From: Silene conica | Lineage: Eukaryota > Streptophyta > Magnoliopsida > Caryophyllales > Caryophyllaceae | NCBI GenBank assembly: GCA_029255685.2 | Contig: CM055315.2 | Span: 26,975,501 to 27,039,500, forward strand | Direction: 5' to 3' | Length of the DNA: 64,000 nucleotides | Notes under the pieces: model-generated | The model's input: the letters and a program-made list of their open reading frames with translations, nothing else | Told to the model about the DNA's origin: nothing | The model's database searches: none | Part shown: positions 53,254 through 64,000 of the stretch, piece by piece | Layout of the letters: each line of letters starts with the position of its first letter | Numbering within the stretch: position 1 is the stretch's first letter | Position numbers and translations under genes: made by a program

Positions 53254-56238
53254 TCAATCGAATAAGAAGGGATGCGCAGCACGCATCGATGCCTCAGTCT
53301 CCCATGTCTGCTCCTTAACATCACCGCAACGCCAAAGGATCTTCACTAGCGGCACCACCTTGCTCCTAAGCTTCCTCTCCTGACGGTCTAGGATCTTCAC
53401 GGGACGCTCCTCGAAAGCAAGACTCGGCTCCAAGTTCTCGATCTCTCTAGGCAAAACATGACTCGGGTCACTAATGTATCTGCGGAGCTGGGAAACATGG
53501 AAAACGCTATGAACCTTGCCCAAACTAGGAGGCAAGTCCAAACGGTAAGCAGCAGCACCAATCCTCTTCACGATCTCAAAAGGTCCAATATACTTAGGGC
53601 TCAACTTGCCCTTAACTCCGAATCTCTTAACACCTTTCATCGGAGAAACTCTCAAGAAGACTCGGTCTCCCACCTCAAACTCTAAGGGTCTACGGCGGAC
53701 ATCAGCATAGGATTTCTGCCGGTCCTGTGCGGCCTTCATCCTACCTCTGATAAGCTGAACCTGGTCAATAGTAACAGCTAACTGGTCCGGTCCTAGGTCA
53801 CGAACGTCACTAGCCTGATCCCAACAGATCGAACTACGACACTTCCTACCATAAAGAGCCTCGTACGGAGCCATACCAATGGAAGCATGATAACTGTTGT
53901 TGTAAGAAAACTCTACCAGCGGCAAACACTGCTCCCAAGAACTCTGAAAATCAAGGGCACAAGCACGGAGCAAATCCTCTAGTGTCTGAATGGTCCTCTC
54001 GGACTGCCCATCGGTCGCGGCATGAAATGCGGTGCTCATCAACAAACGGCTACCCATAGCCTCCTGCAAAGCCTTCCAGAACCTGGAACAAAATCTCAGA
54101 TCTCGATCTGAAACTATCTCCCTCGGGACACCATGATATCGGACTATCTCAGCAATATAAGCTCTAGCTAAACGATCCATGTCCCACGTCTCTCTGATCG
54201 GCACGAATCTGGCACACTTAGTTAGACGATCAACAATAACCCAAATCGCATCCTTGCCTCCCACAGTCTTAGGCAATGCTGTAACGAAGTCCATAGATAT
54301 ACACTCCCACTTCCACTGAGGAACGGGAAGCGGCTGTAGCAAACCACCAGGTCTCCTATGCTCTATCTTGACTTGTTGACAAGTCAAGCACCTACTAACA
54401 TAATCCAAGATCTCTTTCTTCATACCAGGCCACCAAAACATAAGCCTCAAATCCTTGTGCATCTTCTCTCCTCCCGGATGAACAGAATACGGTGACAAAT
54501 GAGCCTCATCAAGAACCCTCTTCCTCAGATCTGGCACATCAGGGACATACATCCTACCACGGATTCTAAGGAAACCATCAGCATCAATCACCAAGTCAGG
54601 TGCAACACCACTCGAAATCTTAGCCTCGAACTTCTTGAAATCGGCATCTGAAGGCAAACTCTGGCGAATCTCCCAATATAAAGACGGCTCGGCAGTCATA
54701 GCAGCTAACCAATCAAAACCACTACCCACCATCTCTAATCTCAGCTTCCGGAACTCGGAACACAACTCATCGGGCAATACTCTCATGGCACTCATCGAGT
54801 GAGAAGTCTTGCGGCTAAGCGCATCCGCAACTACATTGGCTTTTCCCTCATGATATAACAACTCAATGTCGTAATCTTTCACCAACTCTAGCCAACGTCT
54901 CTGTCTCATGTTAAGGTCTTTCTGAGTAAAAATGTACTTAAGACTCTTGTGATCTGTGAAAATACGGCAATGGGATCCAATCAGGTAATGACGCCACATC
55001 TTCAAAGCATGAACGACTGCGGCCAACTCCAAATCATGTGTCGGATAGTTCACCTCATGAACTCTCAACTGTCTAGATGAGTATGCTATCACCTTACCAC
55101 TCTGCATCAGTACGCATCCAAGTCCTAACATCGAAGCATCACAATACACATCAAAGTCAACCCCGATCTCTGGCAAAACAAGTATAGGAGCGGAGGTCAA
55201 CCTAGTCTTCAACTCCTGGAAAGAACTCTCACACTTGTCGGTCCACACAAATTTGGCTTCTTTCTTCAGTAACTGAGTCATCGGGCGAGCTAATCTGGAG
55301 AAATCCTCAACGAATCTACGATAATAGCCTGCCAAACCCAAAAAGCTACGGATCTCTCCTACATCCTTGGGACTCTCCCAATCAACCACAGCCTCTATCT
55401 TCGCGGGATCTACCATCACACCCTCGCTGGATATCACATGTCCTAAAAAGGCAACTTTCGAGAGCCAAAATTCACACTTCGAAAACTTTGCGAACCATTT
55501 CTGTCTGCGCAGAATCCCTAGAATCAATCGAAGATGCTCAGCATGTTCCTCATCGGTCTTCGAATATATCAAGATGTCATCAATGAAAACCACAACACAT
55601 GTGTCAAGATACTCACTGAAGGTACGGTTCATCTGATCCATGAAAATAGCTGGTGCATTAGTCAACCCAAATGGCATAACTACAAACTCAAAATGCCCAT
55701 ATCTGGTACGAAAAGCAGTCTTCGCAATATCAGCCTCTCTCACTGGAATCTGATGATAACCCGATCGAAGATCAATCTTAGAAAACCTCGAAGCACCTCT
55801 CAACTGATCAAACAAGTCATCTATCCTAGGCAAAGGATATCTGCTCTTCACGGTCACTCGGTTCAACTCTCTATAGTCAATGCAAAGTCTCATGGAACCA
55901 TCTTTCTTCTTAACGAATAAAACGGGAGCACCCCACGGAGAAGCACTAGGTCTAATGAAACCTTTCTCGATCATCTCTTCCAATTGCTGCTTCAACTCTT
56001 TCAACTCTGGCGGAGCCATACGGTAAGGAGCTTTGGAAATCGGCCCGGTACCTGGAACAAGCTCAATAGTAAACTCCACATCTCTCTCTGGCGGTATCCC
56101 TGGCAAGTCATCTGGGAACACATCTAGATACTCACGAACAATGGCTACATCCTCAAGCTTCGGTAGCGATGGTTTAGCAGCTGTAACAACACACAGGAAG
56201 GCTTGGCAACCCTTCCTAAGAAGATGAGAAGCTTTCAT
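53254..56238 (-). CDS. Tekay pol: RT, RNase H, integrase, chromodomain-like tail (994 aa open frame)
   Basis: Continues in the same frame after the stop at 56265-56263. RT from ~100 ([15 protein letters not shown], 111-125) with catalytic FIDDILIYS at 218-226. RNase H ~365-485 ([27 protein letters not shown]). Integrase zinc region ~590-650 ([16 protein letters not shown]) and DDE core with D in SMDFV, D in VSDRD and E in GQSERT; exactly 35 residues separate the last two. The end [20 protein letters not shown] is the chromodomain-like tail of Tekay/Del. One oddity is FHAATDGQ where FHPQTDGQ is usual. The first ATG ([10 protein letters not shown]) is internal to the polyprotein and not a true start. 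Confidence 0.93.
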   Translation of the reverse strand: MKASHLLRKGCQAFLCVVTAAKPSLPKLEDVAIVREYLDVFPDDLPGIPPERDVEFTIELVPGTGPISKAPYRMAPPELKELKQQLEEMIEKGFIRPSASPWGAPVLFVKKKDGSMRLCIDYRELNRVTVKSRYPLPRIDDLFDQLRGASRFSKIDLRSGYHQIPVREADIAKTAFRTRYGHFEFVVMPFGLTNAPAIFMDQMNRTFSEYLDTCVVVFIDDILIYSKTDEEHAEHLRLILGILRRQKWFAKFSKCEFWLSKVAFLGHVISSEGVMVDPAKIEAVVDWESPKDVGEIRSFLGLAGYYRRFVEDFSRLARPMTQLLKKEAKFVWTDKCESSFQELKTRLTSAPILVLPEIGVDFDVYCDASMLGLGCVLMQSGKVIAYSSRQLRVHEVNYPTHDLELAAVVHALKMWRHYLIGSHCRIFTDHKSLKYIFTQKDLNMRQRRWLELVKDYDIELLYHEGKANVVADALSRKTSHSMSAMRVLPDELCSEFRKLRLEMVGSGFDWLAAMTAEPSLYWEIRQSLPSDADFKKFEAKISSGVAPDLVIDADGFLRIRGRMYVPDVPDLRKRVLDEAHLSPYSVHPGGEKMHKDLRLMFWWPGMKKEILDYVSRCLTCQQVKIEHRRPGGLLQPLPVPQWKWECISMDFVTALPKTVGGKDAIWVIVDRLTKCARFVPIRETWDMDRLARAYIAEIVRYHGVPREIVSDRDLRFCSRFWKALQEAMGSRLLMSTAFHAATDGQSERTIQTLEDLLRACALDFQSSWEQCLPLVEFSYNNSYHASIGMAPYEALYGRKCRSSICWDQASDVRDLGPDQLAVTIDQVQLIRGRMKAAQDRQKSYADVRRRPLEFEVGDRVFLRVSPMKGVKRFGVKGKLSPKYIGPFEIVKRIGAAAYRLDLPPSLGKVHSVFHVSQLRRYISDPSHVLPREIENLEPSLAFEERPVKILDRQERKLRSKVVPLVKILWRCGDVKEQTWETEASMRAAHPFLFD

Positions 56239-56262
56239 CGAAGAGATAACACGAACACCCCT

Positions 56263-56973
56263 TTAAGGGCGAGTTCCCCTATAGGAAACACGAACTCCTG
56301 AAGAACTCTTTAAGCAGATTTTCTGGTCGCGACACTCGAAGCGTGCATGGTATCGCGATAACCAATCCATACCGAGGATAATGTCAAACTCCTCGAGAGG
56401 AAATCTCAGTAAGTCCGCTGGGAATGTGGCTTGACCAATAATAATAGGAACATCCCTATGGGACGAAGAGCAGGAAAACACGTCTCCAGAAGGTAAGGAA
56501 ATAGAAGTCTCCTCAACCAATGAAGACTCAAGAGCTAGACGGTCGGCGAACTGAGTCGATATAAATGATAAAGAAGCTCCAGTATCGAATAAAATAAGGC
56601 ACTCAGCGCCAAGAACAGAAAAGATACCAGCAACAATATCTGGATGAGCCTCTGCCTCAGCCCTAGTCATCACAAAGATCTTCCCTTTCGGCTTTCCTCC
56701 CTTAGTCGCTGCAGCAGCAGTGGCAGCCTTGCCAAGTGCGGTGTTCCTCTCAGGACACTCATAAGACTTGTGTCCAAATCCATTGCAAGTGTAGCACTTG
56801 AAAGCATTCTTGAAACAGTCAAAACCCGGATGAGAAGGTTTACCACAACGGTGGCAAACACTAGGAGATGTGTCGGTGTGAACAAAGGTCTTAGAAACCG
56901 GAGCAGAGAACCTCTCAAAACGCTTCTTCTGAGAAGAAGGCGAAGAAGTAGAAGGAACAAATGGTCTCTTCCC
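56263..56973 (-). pseudogene. Tekay gag end and protease, between two in-frame stops
   Basis: Same frame as gag and pol. Starts after TAG (56976-56974): GKRPFVPSTSS..., then two CCHC knuckles, CHRCGKPSHPGFDC and CYTCNGFGHKSYEC, then the aspartic protease with FDTGASLSFIS and GMDWLSRYHA. Ends at TAA 56265-56263. An ordinary Tekay has one uninterrupted frame here. The upstream stop is one C-to-T change from CAG, the downstream one from CAA (inferred ancestors). Confidence 0.88.
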
Positions 56974-57690
56974 CTAATACACGGATCTCTGGTGAGAAGT
57001 CACACTAGAAGTAGCAGCACGGGTCTCAGCATCTATGGCACGAATAGAACTCTCAGCCCAAATAGCATCATCATACACCTCCACGAAAGAAGTAGAGTCA
57101 CGACGAACCATGCTCTCGATGCGCGGTCCTAGCTTGCCACGGTAAAAGTAGACTCTCTCGGCCTCATCTCTGACAAACCTCGATGCGAAGTGAGCTAGCT
57201 GGTTGAAACGGTCCGTGAACTCCTGAACTGACATCTTGACTTGCTTTAAATCCATGAATTCTTTGAGTCGCTGTGATCTGAGCTCTTTAGGATAGAACCT
57301 CGTCTCGAGCTTATCCTTAAAAGCATCCCAATCGAACAGAGGATCCTGAGTGAAAGTAGGTCCTGTCAACGCCCACCACCTGTCGGCCTCAAGGGTAAGA
57401 AAGTGAGTGGCTAACCGCACTTTATCCTCTCTACCCACCGAATACATAGCAAAGCTCCTCTCCATCTCCCTGAACCACTCGGTAAGAGCTACCGGATCGA
57501 CCTCGCCACCATATGTCTTCACGTGGCTACGGGACATCTGCGAAGCTATCCATGAGAAACTACCAGGACGATTAGCCTCGTTGCCTGGCGGTGGAGGAGG
57601 TGGAACATTCCCGGCTTGCTGTCTCTGAGTCTCAAGCAAATGCTGAATTGCTTGCAGCACAATGTTATCAGCAGCCCTAGGTCTCACCAT
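56974..57690 (-). CDS. Tekay gag, capsid part (238 aa, ended by in-frame TAG)
   Basis: ATG at 57690-57688, 148 bp from the primer site, is the natural start (MVRPRAADN). Residues ~60-210 match the retrotransposon gag domain: ALTEWFREMERSFAMY, ADRWWALTG, FKDKLETRFYPKELRSQR, VQEFTDRFNQLA. It stops before the CCHC knuckles, which continue in frame after the TAG. If translated as is, it would give a nucleocapsid-less Gag. Confidence 0.9.
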   Translation of the reverse strand: MVRPRAADNIVLQAIQHLLETQRQQAGNVPPPPPPGNEANRPGSFSWIASQMSRSHVKTYGGEVDPVALTEWFREMERSFAMYSVGREDKVRLATHFLTLEADRWWALTGPTFTQDPLFDWDAFKDKLETRFYPKELRSQRLKEFMDLKQVKMSVQEFTDRFNQLAHFASRFVRDEAERVYFYRGKLGPRIESMVRRDSTSFVEVYDDAIWAESSIRAIDAETRAATSSVTSHQRSVY

Positions 57691-57836
57691 CCTTCAAAAG
57701 AGAAAGTAAGTATTAGCTTAACAATTAGCAATACAACTAGACTACAAAATAAGTCCTTAGATCTACCCATCTCTCATTCATTATCTGTTTATTTGGTCAA
57801 GTTAAGGTTGGGGGTCACATGAGTGCGTCGGGAGCA

Positions 57837-57854
57837 ATAATGCTCTGATACCAA
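57837..57854 (-). other. Primer-binding site of the Tekay element
   Basis: Minus strand from the LTR reads TTGGTATCAGAGCATTA, the initiator-Met tRNA type, next to the LTR edge at 57856. Confidence 0.9.
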
Positions 57855-58569
57855 CTGTAAAACCCCTCGCGAAAACGGAAATATAAACACATAAAAGTAC
57901 CAAAATTGCAGCGGAATTAAAACTTTTTAAAGATAAAACATGCGAGAAGTCTTAGACTGAAACGTAAACTGAAACTGAAACCAAATAGATAAGTAACAGT
58001 TCTAAGTACTGAAATGAAATATATACACAGCCTGGGATGGAACATCCCTACAGGCACCAAAACGAATGTAACAAACTACGAGTCCAGCTAAACGAAATAA
58101 GGTAAGTCATGATGAACGGATCATCGCTCGCTAGCTCTCGTGAACCCATCTCCAACCAGCATGTACCTACATACATGAAAACATGTACGCCACAATCAGT
58201 GGGGAGTGACTAGAGTTCTCCTAGCCACCTTTTGTGACAACACGTAACATATAAAACAATACAGAATACTCCAACATATAACAACATGTGAAGCATAAAC
58301 ATCTCATCATCTGATCTCTTACTAACATGCAATTACTGTGCACGGCTCTCAACCAACTTCATAAACAAATAGGAAGGAGAGTCGGTTTCCCTACTGGTTA
58401 CCCAGTCGGGGGGTCTTTCAATCCAACTATTTATGAAACCGAATTAAGAGTCACCCAATGCCTTGGATGATCACACCATAACTCAACAGATATACATTTA
58501 CTCATCACTATCGATATCTATATCTGACACGTACCCACTCAAGGCAAGCAGATAAATTCAGCAAGTAGA

Positions 58570-59129
58570 AGGTTCAGCGGTCAACTTAAGACATAACCTA
58601 ATACCAAAACGTTCAGCAAGTGAAAAGGTTCAGCGGTCAACTTAAGACATAACCTAGACACCAAACAATCAGCAAGCAAGGACTCAGAGGCTAACTTAAG
58701 GCATGGACCTGCCAATCAGCAAGACACTAGACTCAGCGGCCAACTTAAGGCATAGACTAGCATCCAAAAGTAAAGGACTCAGAGGCCAGCTTAAGGCATG
58801 TCCCTTCACCACATCACAAGGTACTAAACTCAGAGTCCAGCTTAAGGCATGTTCTAGCACCAAACATCTGCACTCCGGGCAAGGTGTCAGTTCCTTAGCT
58901 ACCCCGTTGTGCAGCTGCTCTACTCGTCAGACTCAGAGGCCAACTTAAGGCATGTTCTGACGCGATCACTATCACACATGTCTGAACTCAGAGGCCAGCT
59001 TAAGGCATGTTCCAGACACGACAAACATACACATATAGGGCTCAGAGGCCAGCTTAAGGCATATCCCCATATATGACAACCAACTCACGTATTAAGTTCA
59101 GAGGCCAGCTTAAGGCATAACTTAATACG
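58570..59129 (-). repeat. Ten-unit hairpin array in the Tekay 5' LTR
   Basis: Unit-for-unit equal to 51016-51575. Unit 4 here reads CTAGACT/AGACTAG where the 3' LTR has TTAGACT, so this copy pairs better. Confidence 0.92.
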
Positions 59130-59424
59130 CATCAATACAATATCAACCAAAGTCTATGAACTAATCTATAGTTCTACTTTTCTTAACTTCTAATCAACAC
59201 TTAACTGACCCCGAGAACTAAGTTGAGGGAGAGCCGGTTTCCCTTTCGGTTGCCCGACCGGGGGGTCTCTATCCTTACTCCATTCCCGAACCCAATAAAG
59301 TGTTGCCCATCCTCCGGGGACCTCAAATACATGGCACGGGTATACAAAACGAGTTCCAATCAAAACCGATCAACCGTTTGAAAGTTACAAATAAATTTCG
59401 ATTTCAAAATAACTTACAGGGGTC

Positions 59425-59812
59425 CCCAGCCGGTCGGCAGGCAGCCGGCCGGCCGGCTGGTGATCCCTCAGCCTACGCTTCTTTTCCAAAATCAAGAAAC
59501 ACCACAAAGGACTCCCAGCCGCTCACGGCAGGCAGCCGGTCGGCCGGCTGGGAACTCCATACCCTAGCCTTCACAAAATTCGTATCCATCCCCATATGCA
59601 CTCCCACCCGGCTGGCAGGCGGCCGGTCTGCCGGCTGGGCTCCCTTTCTTCCTAAGTATTTCGCAAACACCCACAATACAAAAATGACTACCAGCCGGTC
59701 GGCAGGCAGCCGGTCGGCCGGCTGGCAGTCCAAGGTCACTTTCACAAACATATGAAAACACACTATACGCTCTGCCAGCCGGTTGACCGGCGGCCGGTCG
59801 GTCGACCGGCTC
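59425..59812 (-). repeat. GC-rich palindromic repeats (Tekay 5' LTR)
   Basis: Same five CCAGCCGG...CCGGCTGG units as 51871-52233, with small indels in the second and third units. Confidence 0.85.
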
Positions 59813-60766
59813 AGAGAGCCTGTAACGAAAATCGCAAATTTCCAGAATTCCTTATACTTCGCAAATCGACACCATAACTCGAATAACATTAAAACTGATG
59901 TTTGCCCAACAATATAAATCATTCAATACTACTATTCTATCAGAAAACAAGTCCCATAACAATCCTCAAATGGTTTTAGCAAGTATCCGTCGCAAAGTGA
60001 GAAAAACTGAAAATACACTTAAGAACTTATAACAAGTTTAAGCATGAATCCTTCACAACCACATCATCCTAAACATGTTACTAAGTTTCTTAAACATAAC
60101 ACATGAACAAAATCAGAATCAAACATAAGAAACACAACAAAATGCTAATATACACATAAAGGCCGAGTTTCTCATTATCGTCACCTCTCAAGCTTATCCG
60201 GCTAAAGATCTTCCTCGAGTATGAAGCTATCAATGTCCGGGTTGTCAAGTCCTTCACCTACAACACGGAAAAACCAGTTTAGGAACATAAAAACGGAATT
60301 ATGTAAAACAGGCCTAATTTTCGAAGTGATGGAATTGAGAAACCGAAGTGATGGATGACTTGGAAATTGAACGAGGATTCCGAAAATGTACTTACTTTTG
60401 CGATTTGAAGAACGGATGATGAATTTCACAAAAGAAAGAGAGGTTTTATGGAGGTTTTAGGAGAAATTGATTAACAGTGGAAATGAGTTGAAGGGGAAGC
60501 AATATGTCGACATTGGGGTTTATAAGGGTTTAAGTAGTTGTCCTTTCCGTATTATGAAACGGGTTAGGAAAGTAGAACGGGTATTCGAGTCGGATATTTA
60601 AATGATGCCAAGTTTGTATTCGTCTTAAGGATTTAAGGTTCTTAAGACGGATCTTATTTTTAAATTAAAATCTTTCGAAATAAATTATTAAAATATTATT
60701 TTATTACATAAAATAATTTAAAACTATTAAATTAGATTTTACGAAAATACGGGATGTTACAATAGG

Positions 60767-61378
60767 TGATGACCATTTTTTCTAAGAAAAAGTAAATAAA
60801 TTATACTGAAAATTGCGAAATCAATGAGATAGTATATGGAATAAAATCAATTGTAGAATATGAATGAAATATTCCATATTCTATCACTATAAAAACTAAA
60901 GTACAAATTAATAGGAGTAACTAATTTATTTAAACCGTAAGAATATCCATTTTGTTAATAAAACTATTTATTTAATATAATAATGAGTTCTTTTATAAAA
61001 CAGGAGTATCTCGCAATATCGAACTCTCCCACGCAATCACGGTTGTTTGATATACGTATCTTTTCGCTAATAAAATCAAATGTAAATTATTAATTAACCC
61101 ATCTTTTAAATTACTATTTTTATTAACCAAGTCTTATACCCATTTGAATTACACAGTTACACTCATTTTAAGCATACGTTCTAATTTTATTGCAAATCTT
61201 ACTCATTTATAGTTAATAATTCAAAATTAATTACACCCTAAATCATTATATCCTAGCTATGAGTCTATAACTATATATATTCATTTAAAATTTAAAAAGT
61301 AGCTGTGAAACTTTGATTATGGAGGTTACAAACTCCATTGTTGAGCAGAAGTTTTAATGGAGGTTTGAAGAAGATATT
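60767..61378. other. A+T-rich spacer right of the Tekay element
   Basis: No gene, promoter or delimited repeat seen. Confidence 0.5.
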
Positions 61379-61561
61379 TGTTGAGAGAGGAGTAAATAAC
61401 AGAATTTGTTATTGAGAAAACTGAATGAATTAAGTTAGTTACAGCTTGTGTTAGTTACTTATATACAAAACTAACTAACTAACTATGCCATGTCATCTAT
61501 CCATGTGCTACACTATTATTGGCTATCATTAACCTATACCTTGACTACCATCTTTCTCACA
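61379..61561 (-). repeat. Short LTR-like sequence (183 bp)
   Basis: On the minus strand it runs TGTGAGAAAG ... CTCTCTCAACA, with TGTATATAAG as a TATA-like box and a pyrimidine-rich end. This is the look of a small Copia LTR. It lies where the 3' LTR of the broken Copia at 61890-64000 would be, but I see no convincing polypurine tract or target duplication. Confidence 0.4.
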
Positions 61562-61566
61562 GTAGC

Positions 61567-61594
61567 CCCGTGAATTTCACGGGTTAAAACCTAG
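61567..61594 (+). other. Helitron-like 3' terminus
   Basis: Hairpin CCCGTGAATTTCACGGG, then TTAAAAC and CTAG before T. Best of the three such ends in the window; 5' end not found. Confidence 0.55.
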
Positions 61595-61889
61595 TTATTC
61601 ATTAAAGCGTAATTCGTGTAGGTCCCCATTTTAATTTAAGTCCCTTAATACTTGTATTAAAAGCCTTTTCTCTTTCTAATTTTTAGGAACTAATATTAAT
61701 CCTCTAAATATTGCAACTTTTAATGTTTTATAGTAAGAAAATTTATTTGAATTTTGGTTTAATAGTTAAATATTAGTGGATTGGTGGAAAATTATGTATG
61801 CACTCGATAACCCAATTTGATATTATGCAAGTAGTTTATTAAAATTTTCCCATTAAATTGAAATATATCCTTATATAAAAAGAATTGCC

Positions 61890-64000
61890 ACGAGACCAAT
61901 GAATTGCCTAGAAAAACACATTGTCCTGTGAGTGATCTGCAAGTATCTTGACATGCCCCCCAATCAGCATCACAGTACCCTCGTAAGGACAAGTCACTCT
62001 CAGCAGAATAGAGCAGAGTTGCACCTGCAGTCCCTTTGAGATAACGCAAAACATGGACAGCAGCCTGCATATGAGGATCTCTAGGAGAGCTAAGAAACTG
62101 ACTAAGGTGTTGGGTTGCATAAGATATATCAGGCCTAGTCAGATTGAGGTATAGAAGTTTACCAATGATCCTTCTATAGCTCTCTGGGTCAGAAAGCAAT
62201 TTCCCTTGTTCCAGACTAAGTTTTAATCCTTTGGCTAATGGAAACAAGGCAGGTTTACAATTCATCATCCCTGCATCTTTGAGCAAGTCTTGAACATACT
62301 TTTGTTGATTCAACAACATGCCTTCAGAGTTTCGAGTGACTTCTAATCCCAAGAAATATCTGATTTTCCCCCAGATCTTTAATAGTGAAAGCAATATGTA
62401 ACTTGGTTTTGAGTAGGGCCAAAAAACTGCCATCAGTACCAGTCAACAATAAATCATCAACATAGACAAAGACTATGGAGATTAACCCTTGGGCAGTCCT
62501 TATAAAAAGGGAGTAATCATGTTTAAATTGATGAAAACCCAAGGATAAAAGAAATTTTGTCAAAGCAAGGTTCCATTGCCTGGATGCTTGTTTGAGCCCA
62601 TAGAGGGATTTCTTCAATTGACAAACTTGACCAACACCAGCATCTGAGTATCCTTCAGGAGGAATCATGTAGACTAATTCATCCAAGTAACCATGCAAAA
62701 AGGCGTTGTTGATGTCAAGTTGGTATATAGGCCACTGTTTGATGGAAGCAACAGCAAGAAGCACCCTCACTGTTGAGAACTTAGCAACTGGAGAAAAAGT
62801 GGCTTTGTAATCTTTGCCTTCCACCTAATTATACCCCTTAGCTACTAGACGGGCCTTATATCTTTCCACAGACCCATCTGAATGAAACTTGATCTTATAA
62901 ACCCACTTGGAACCTATAGGTTTTTGTCCAGGTGGCAGATCAGTCAGAACCCATGTGCCATTATGTTCCAAAACTTCTAATTCCTTTGCCATGGCTGCAA
63001 CCCATAAAGGATCTTCCTTTGCCTGCTTGTATGTAGTTGGTTCTACTATGGCCAACACATTGTTGAGAGAACAAGTGAGTTGTGAAGGATAAGAAGTCTG
63101 ATCCAGTAACAAGAAACTGGTATCAAACACAGCAGCATTGACAGTGCTAGCAGTGTTGGCAAGGCTAGCAGTGTTATTGGAAGGAGGCTTGAGGGTGGGG
63201 CAGACAAAATCCTTAAGTCTGGCTGGAATAGCCTTTGGACGACTGGAAATTCTGACTGCAGGAACAGACTGTTCTTCAATAACATCAACAGTCTGTTTTT
63301 CAGTAGCATTAACAGGCTGTTCAGGCTGTTCAGCAATAGGATCCCCAACCATATCTTCTGTTATTGTATCATTGAGGGTATTATTATGTGGAGTATTATT
63401 TGAATTAGTGGTTATAGTATCTAAATGAGTAGAAAGAAATTCATCATCCAAACCAGATATATCAGAAGGTAAGGATGTCCCAGATGTACCAGATGTAACT
63501 GAAGACAGTTTTTGTTGTGATTTATAAGGAAGGATGTATTCTTGAAAAATCACACCCTGCTGAGGATAATTTTTTGAGAGGATATATCAAAAAGCTTATA
63601 ACCCTTCTGTCCATGAGGATACCCCAGAAAGATACAACGTGTGCCTTTAGACTGAAATTTGTCTCTCTTATGTTTGGGAATAAGAGCAAAACATTGGCAC
63701 CCCACTGTCCTAAGATGATCATAAGTGGCAAGGTGCCCCATTAGGAGCTCATAAGGTGTCTTCCATGAGATAACAGGACTAGGAAGCCTGTTAATTATAT
63801 GAGTGGCAGAGAGCAAGCATTCACCCCAAAACCTTCTTGGCAAATTAGCATGTATCATTATTGCTCTAGCTGTTTCAACAAGGTGTCTATGCTTGCGTTC
63901 CACACGACCATTCTGCTGTGGTACACCAGGAATGCTTTTCTGATGAACAATTCCCTTGGCAGTAAAGAATTGCAAGCAAGCATTCTGAACCAGTTCAGTC
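61890..64000 (-). pseudogene. Broken Copia pol (integrase end, RT, part of RNase H), runs off right edge
   Basis: Second Copia, different from the one at 1-5920. From the right: integrase end (GVPQQNGRVERKHRHLVETA, 63975-63550), a frameshift near 63552, a linker region, RT start [10 protein letters not shown], an in-frame TAG at 62827-62825, RT body with GLKQASRQW and catalytic YVDDLLLTG (62824-62324), a +1 shift in a G run near 62372, and RNase H start (CDADWGACQDTCRSLTG). Similarity ends after LVSW at about 61893, where the RNase H continues into unrelated sequence. Four breaks make it non-functional. Gag and protease lie beyond the window. Confidence 0.9.

Larger units (their letters stand above)
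50302..60761 (-). mobile_element. Complete Tekay/Del-type chromovirus (10,460 bp)
   Basis: Minus-strand Ty3/Gypsy element with perfect target duplication ATAGG (50297-50301, 60762-60766). LTRs 50302-53188 and 57856-60761; primer site 57837-57854; polypurine tract 53189-53202. One frame holds gag, two CCHC knuckles, protease, RT, RNase H, integrase and a C-terminal chromodomain-like tail, broken only by two in-frame stops (56976-56974 and 56265-56263). Under ~1% difference between LTRs by eye, so recent. It is the likely type of donor for the non-coding LARD-like elements, whose primer sites, polypurine surroundings and LTR ends are alike. Confidence 0.95.
57856..60761 (-). repeat. 5' LTR of the Tekay element (2,906 bp)
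   Basis: Same as 50302-53188. Contains the array at 58570-59129 and GC-rich palindromes at 59425-59812, where it has about 30 bp more than the 3' LTR (GGCAGGCAGCC blocks). Confidence 0.95.

Overview
The window is repeat-rich nuclear DNA from a plant, probably a eudicot. I infer this from full-length Ty1/Copia and Ty3/Gypsy chromovirus retrotransposons, an L1-type LINE with an RNase H domain, a Stowaway MITE, hAT, Mutator-like and Helitron termini, and high A+T. I recognise no host protein-coding gene, rRNA or functional tRNA. Almost every long open frame belongs to a transposable element.

Layout. (1) 1-5920: minus-strand Copia element with a gag-pol frame that is open to the left edge, a 1.66 kb leader, an initiator-Met tRNA primer site and a 1.0 kb LTR. 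It is inserted into the 3' LTR of (2) a gag-only, non-autonomous Gypsy-like element (TR-GAG type, minus strand, right end at 12427). That element in turn lies in (3) a plus-strand non-coding LTR element (LARD-like, to 21822), which shows a tandem LTR-internal-LTR arrangement with a deleted middle LTR. (4) 21823-35898: a decayed plus-strand L1 LINE, split in its reverse transcriptase by (5) a second LARD-like element, 25347-33670, minus strand, TSD AAGGG. (6) 36302-44913: a nest up to four insertions deep. A short-LTR element holds a solo LTR, which holds a Stowaway MITE and a hAT element, which holds a Mutator-like element. A second hAT MITE sits in the internal region of the host element. All of these have matching target-site duplications. 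(7) 44914-50296: A+T-rich DNA with MITE copies and Helitron-like ends. (8) 50302-60761: a complete 10.46 kb Tekay/Del-type chromovirus, minus strand, TSD ATAGG, with two in-frame stops. (9) 60767-64000: a short LTR-like sequence, a Helitron-like 3' end and a broken Copia pol.

Main discovery. Five different LTR retrotransposons here (Copia, TR-GAG, two LARD-like, Tekay) carry in their LTRs arrays of short hairpins built to one plan: a loop sequence conserved within the element, and stems that differ from unit to unit but stay self-complementary. The loop differs between families. In the two LARD-like elements, homologous LTR stretches keep hairpins at the same places while most loop sequences have been exchanged. 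Most base-pair imperfections I checked become G.U pairs in the element's own sense strand, which suggests a structure formed in the RNA. I do not recall a published description. A separate paired palindrome built on GGTCGACC recurs in three of these otherwise different elements.

How the parts work together. The Copia and the Tekay element could supply, or recently supplied, enzymes for themselves. The TR-GAG and both LARD-like elements lack pol and must have been mobilised in trans. The hairpin arrays are candidates for the cis-acting signals that let a given Gag or RT recognise such RNAs; this is inference.
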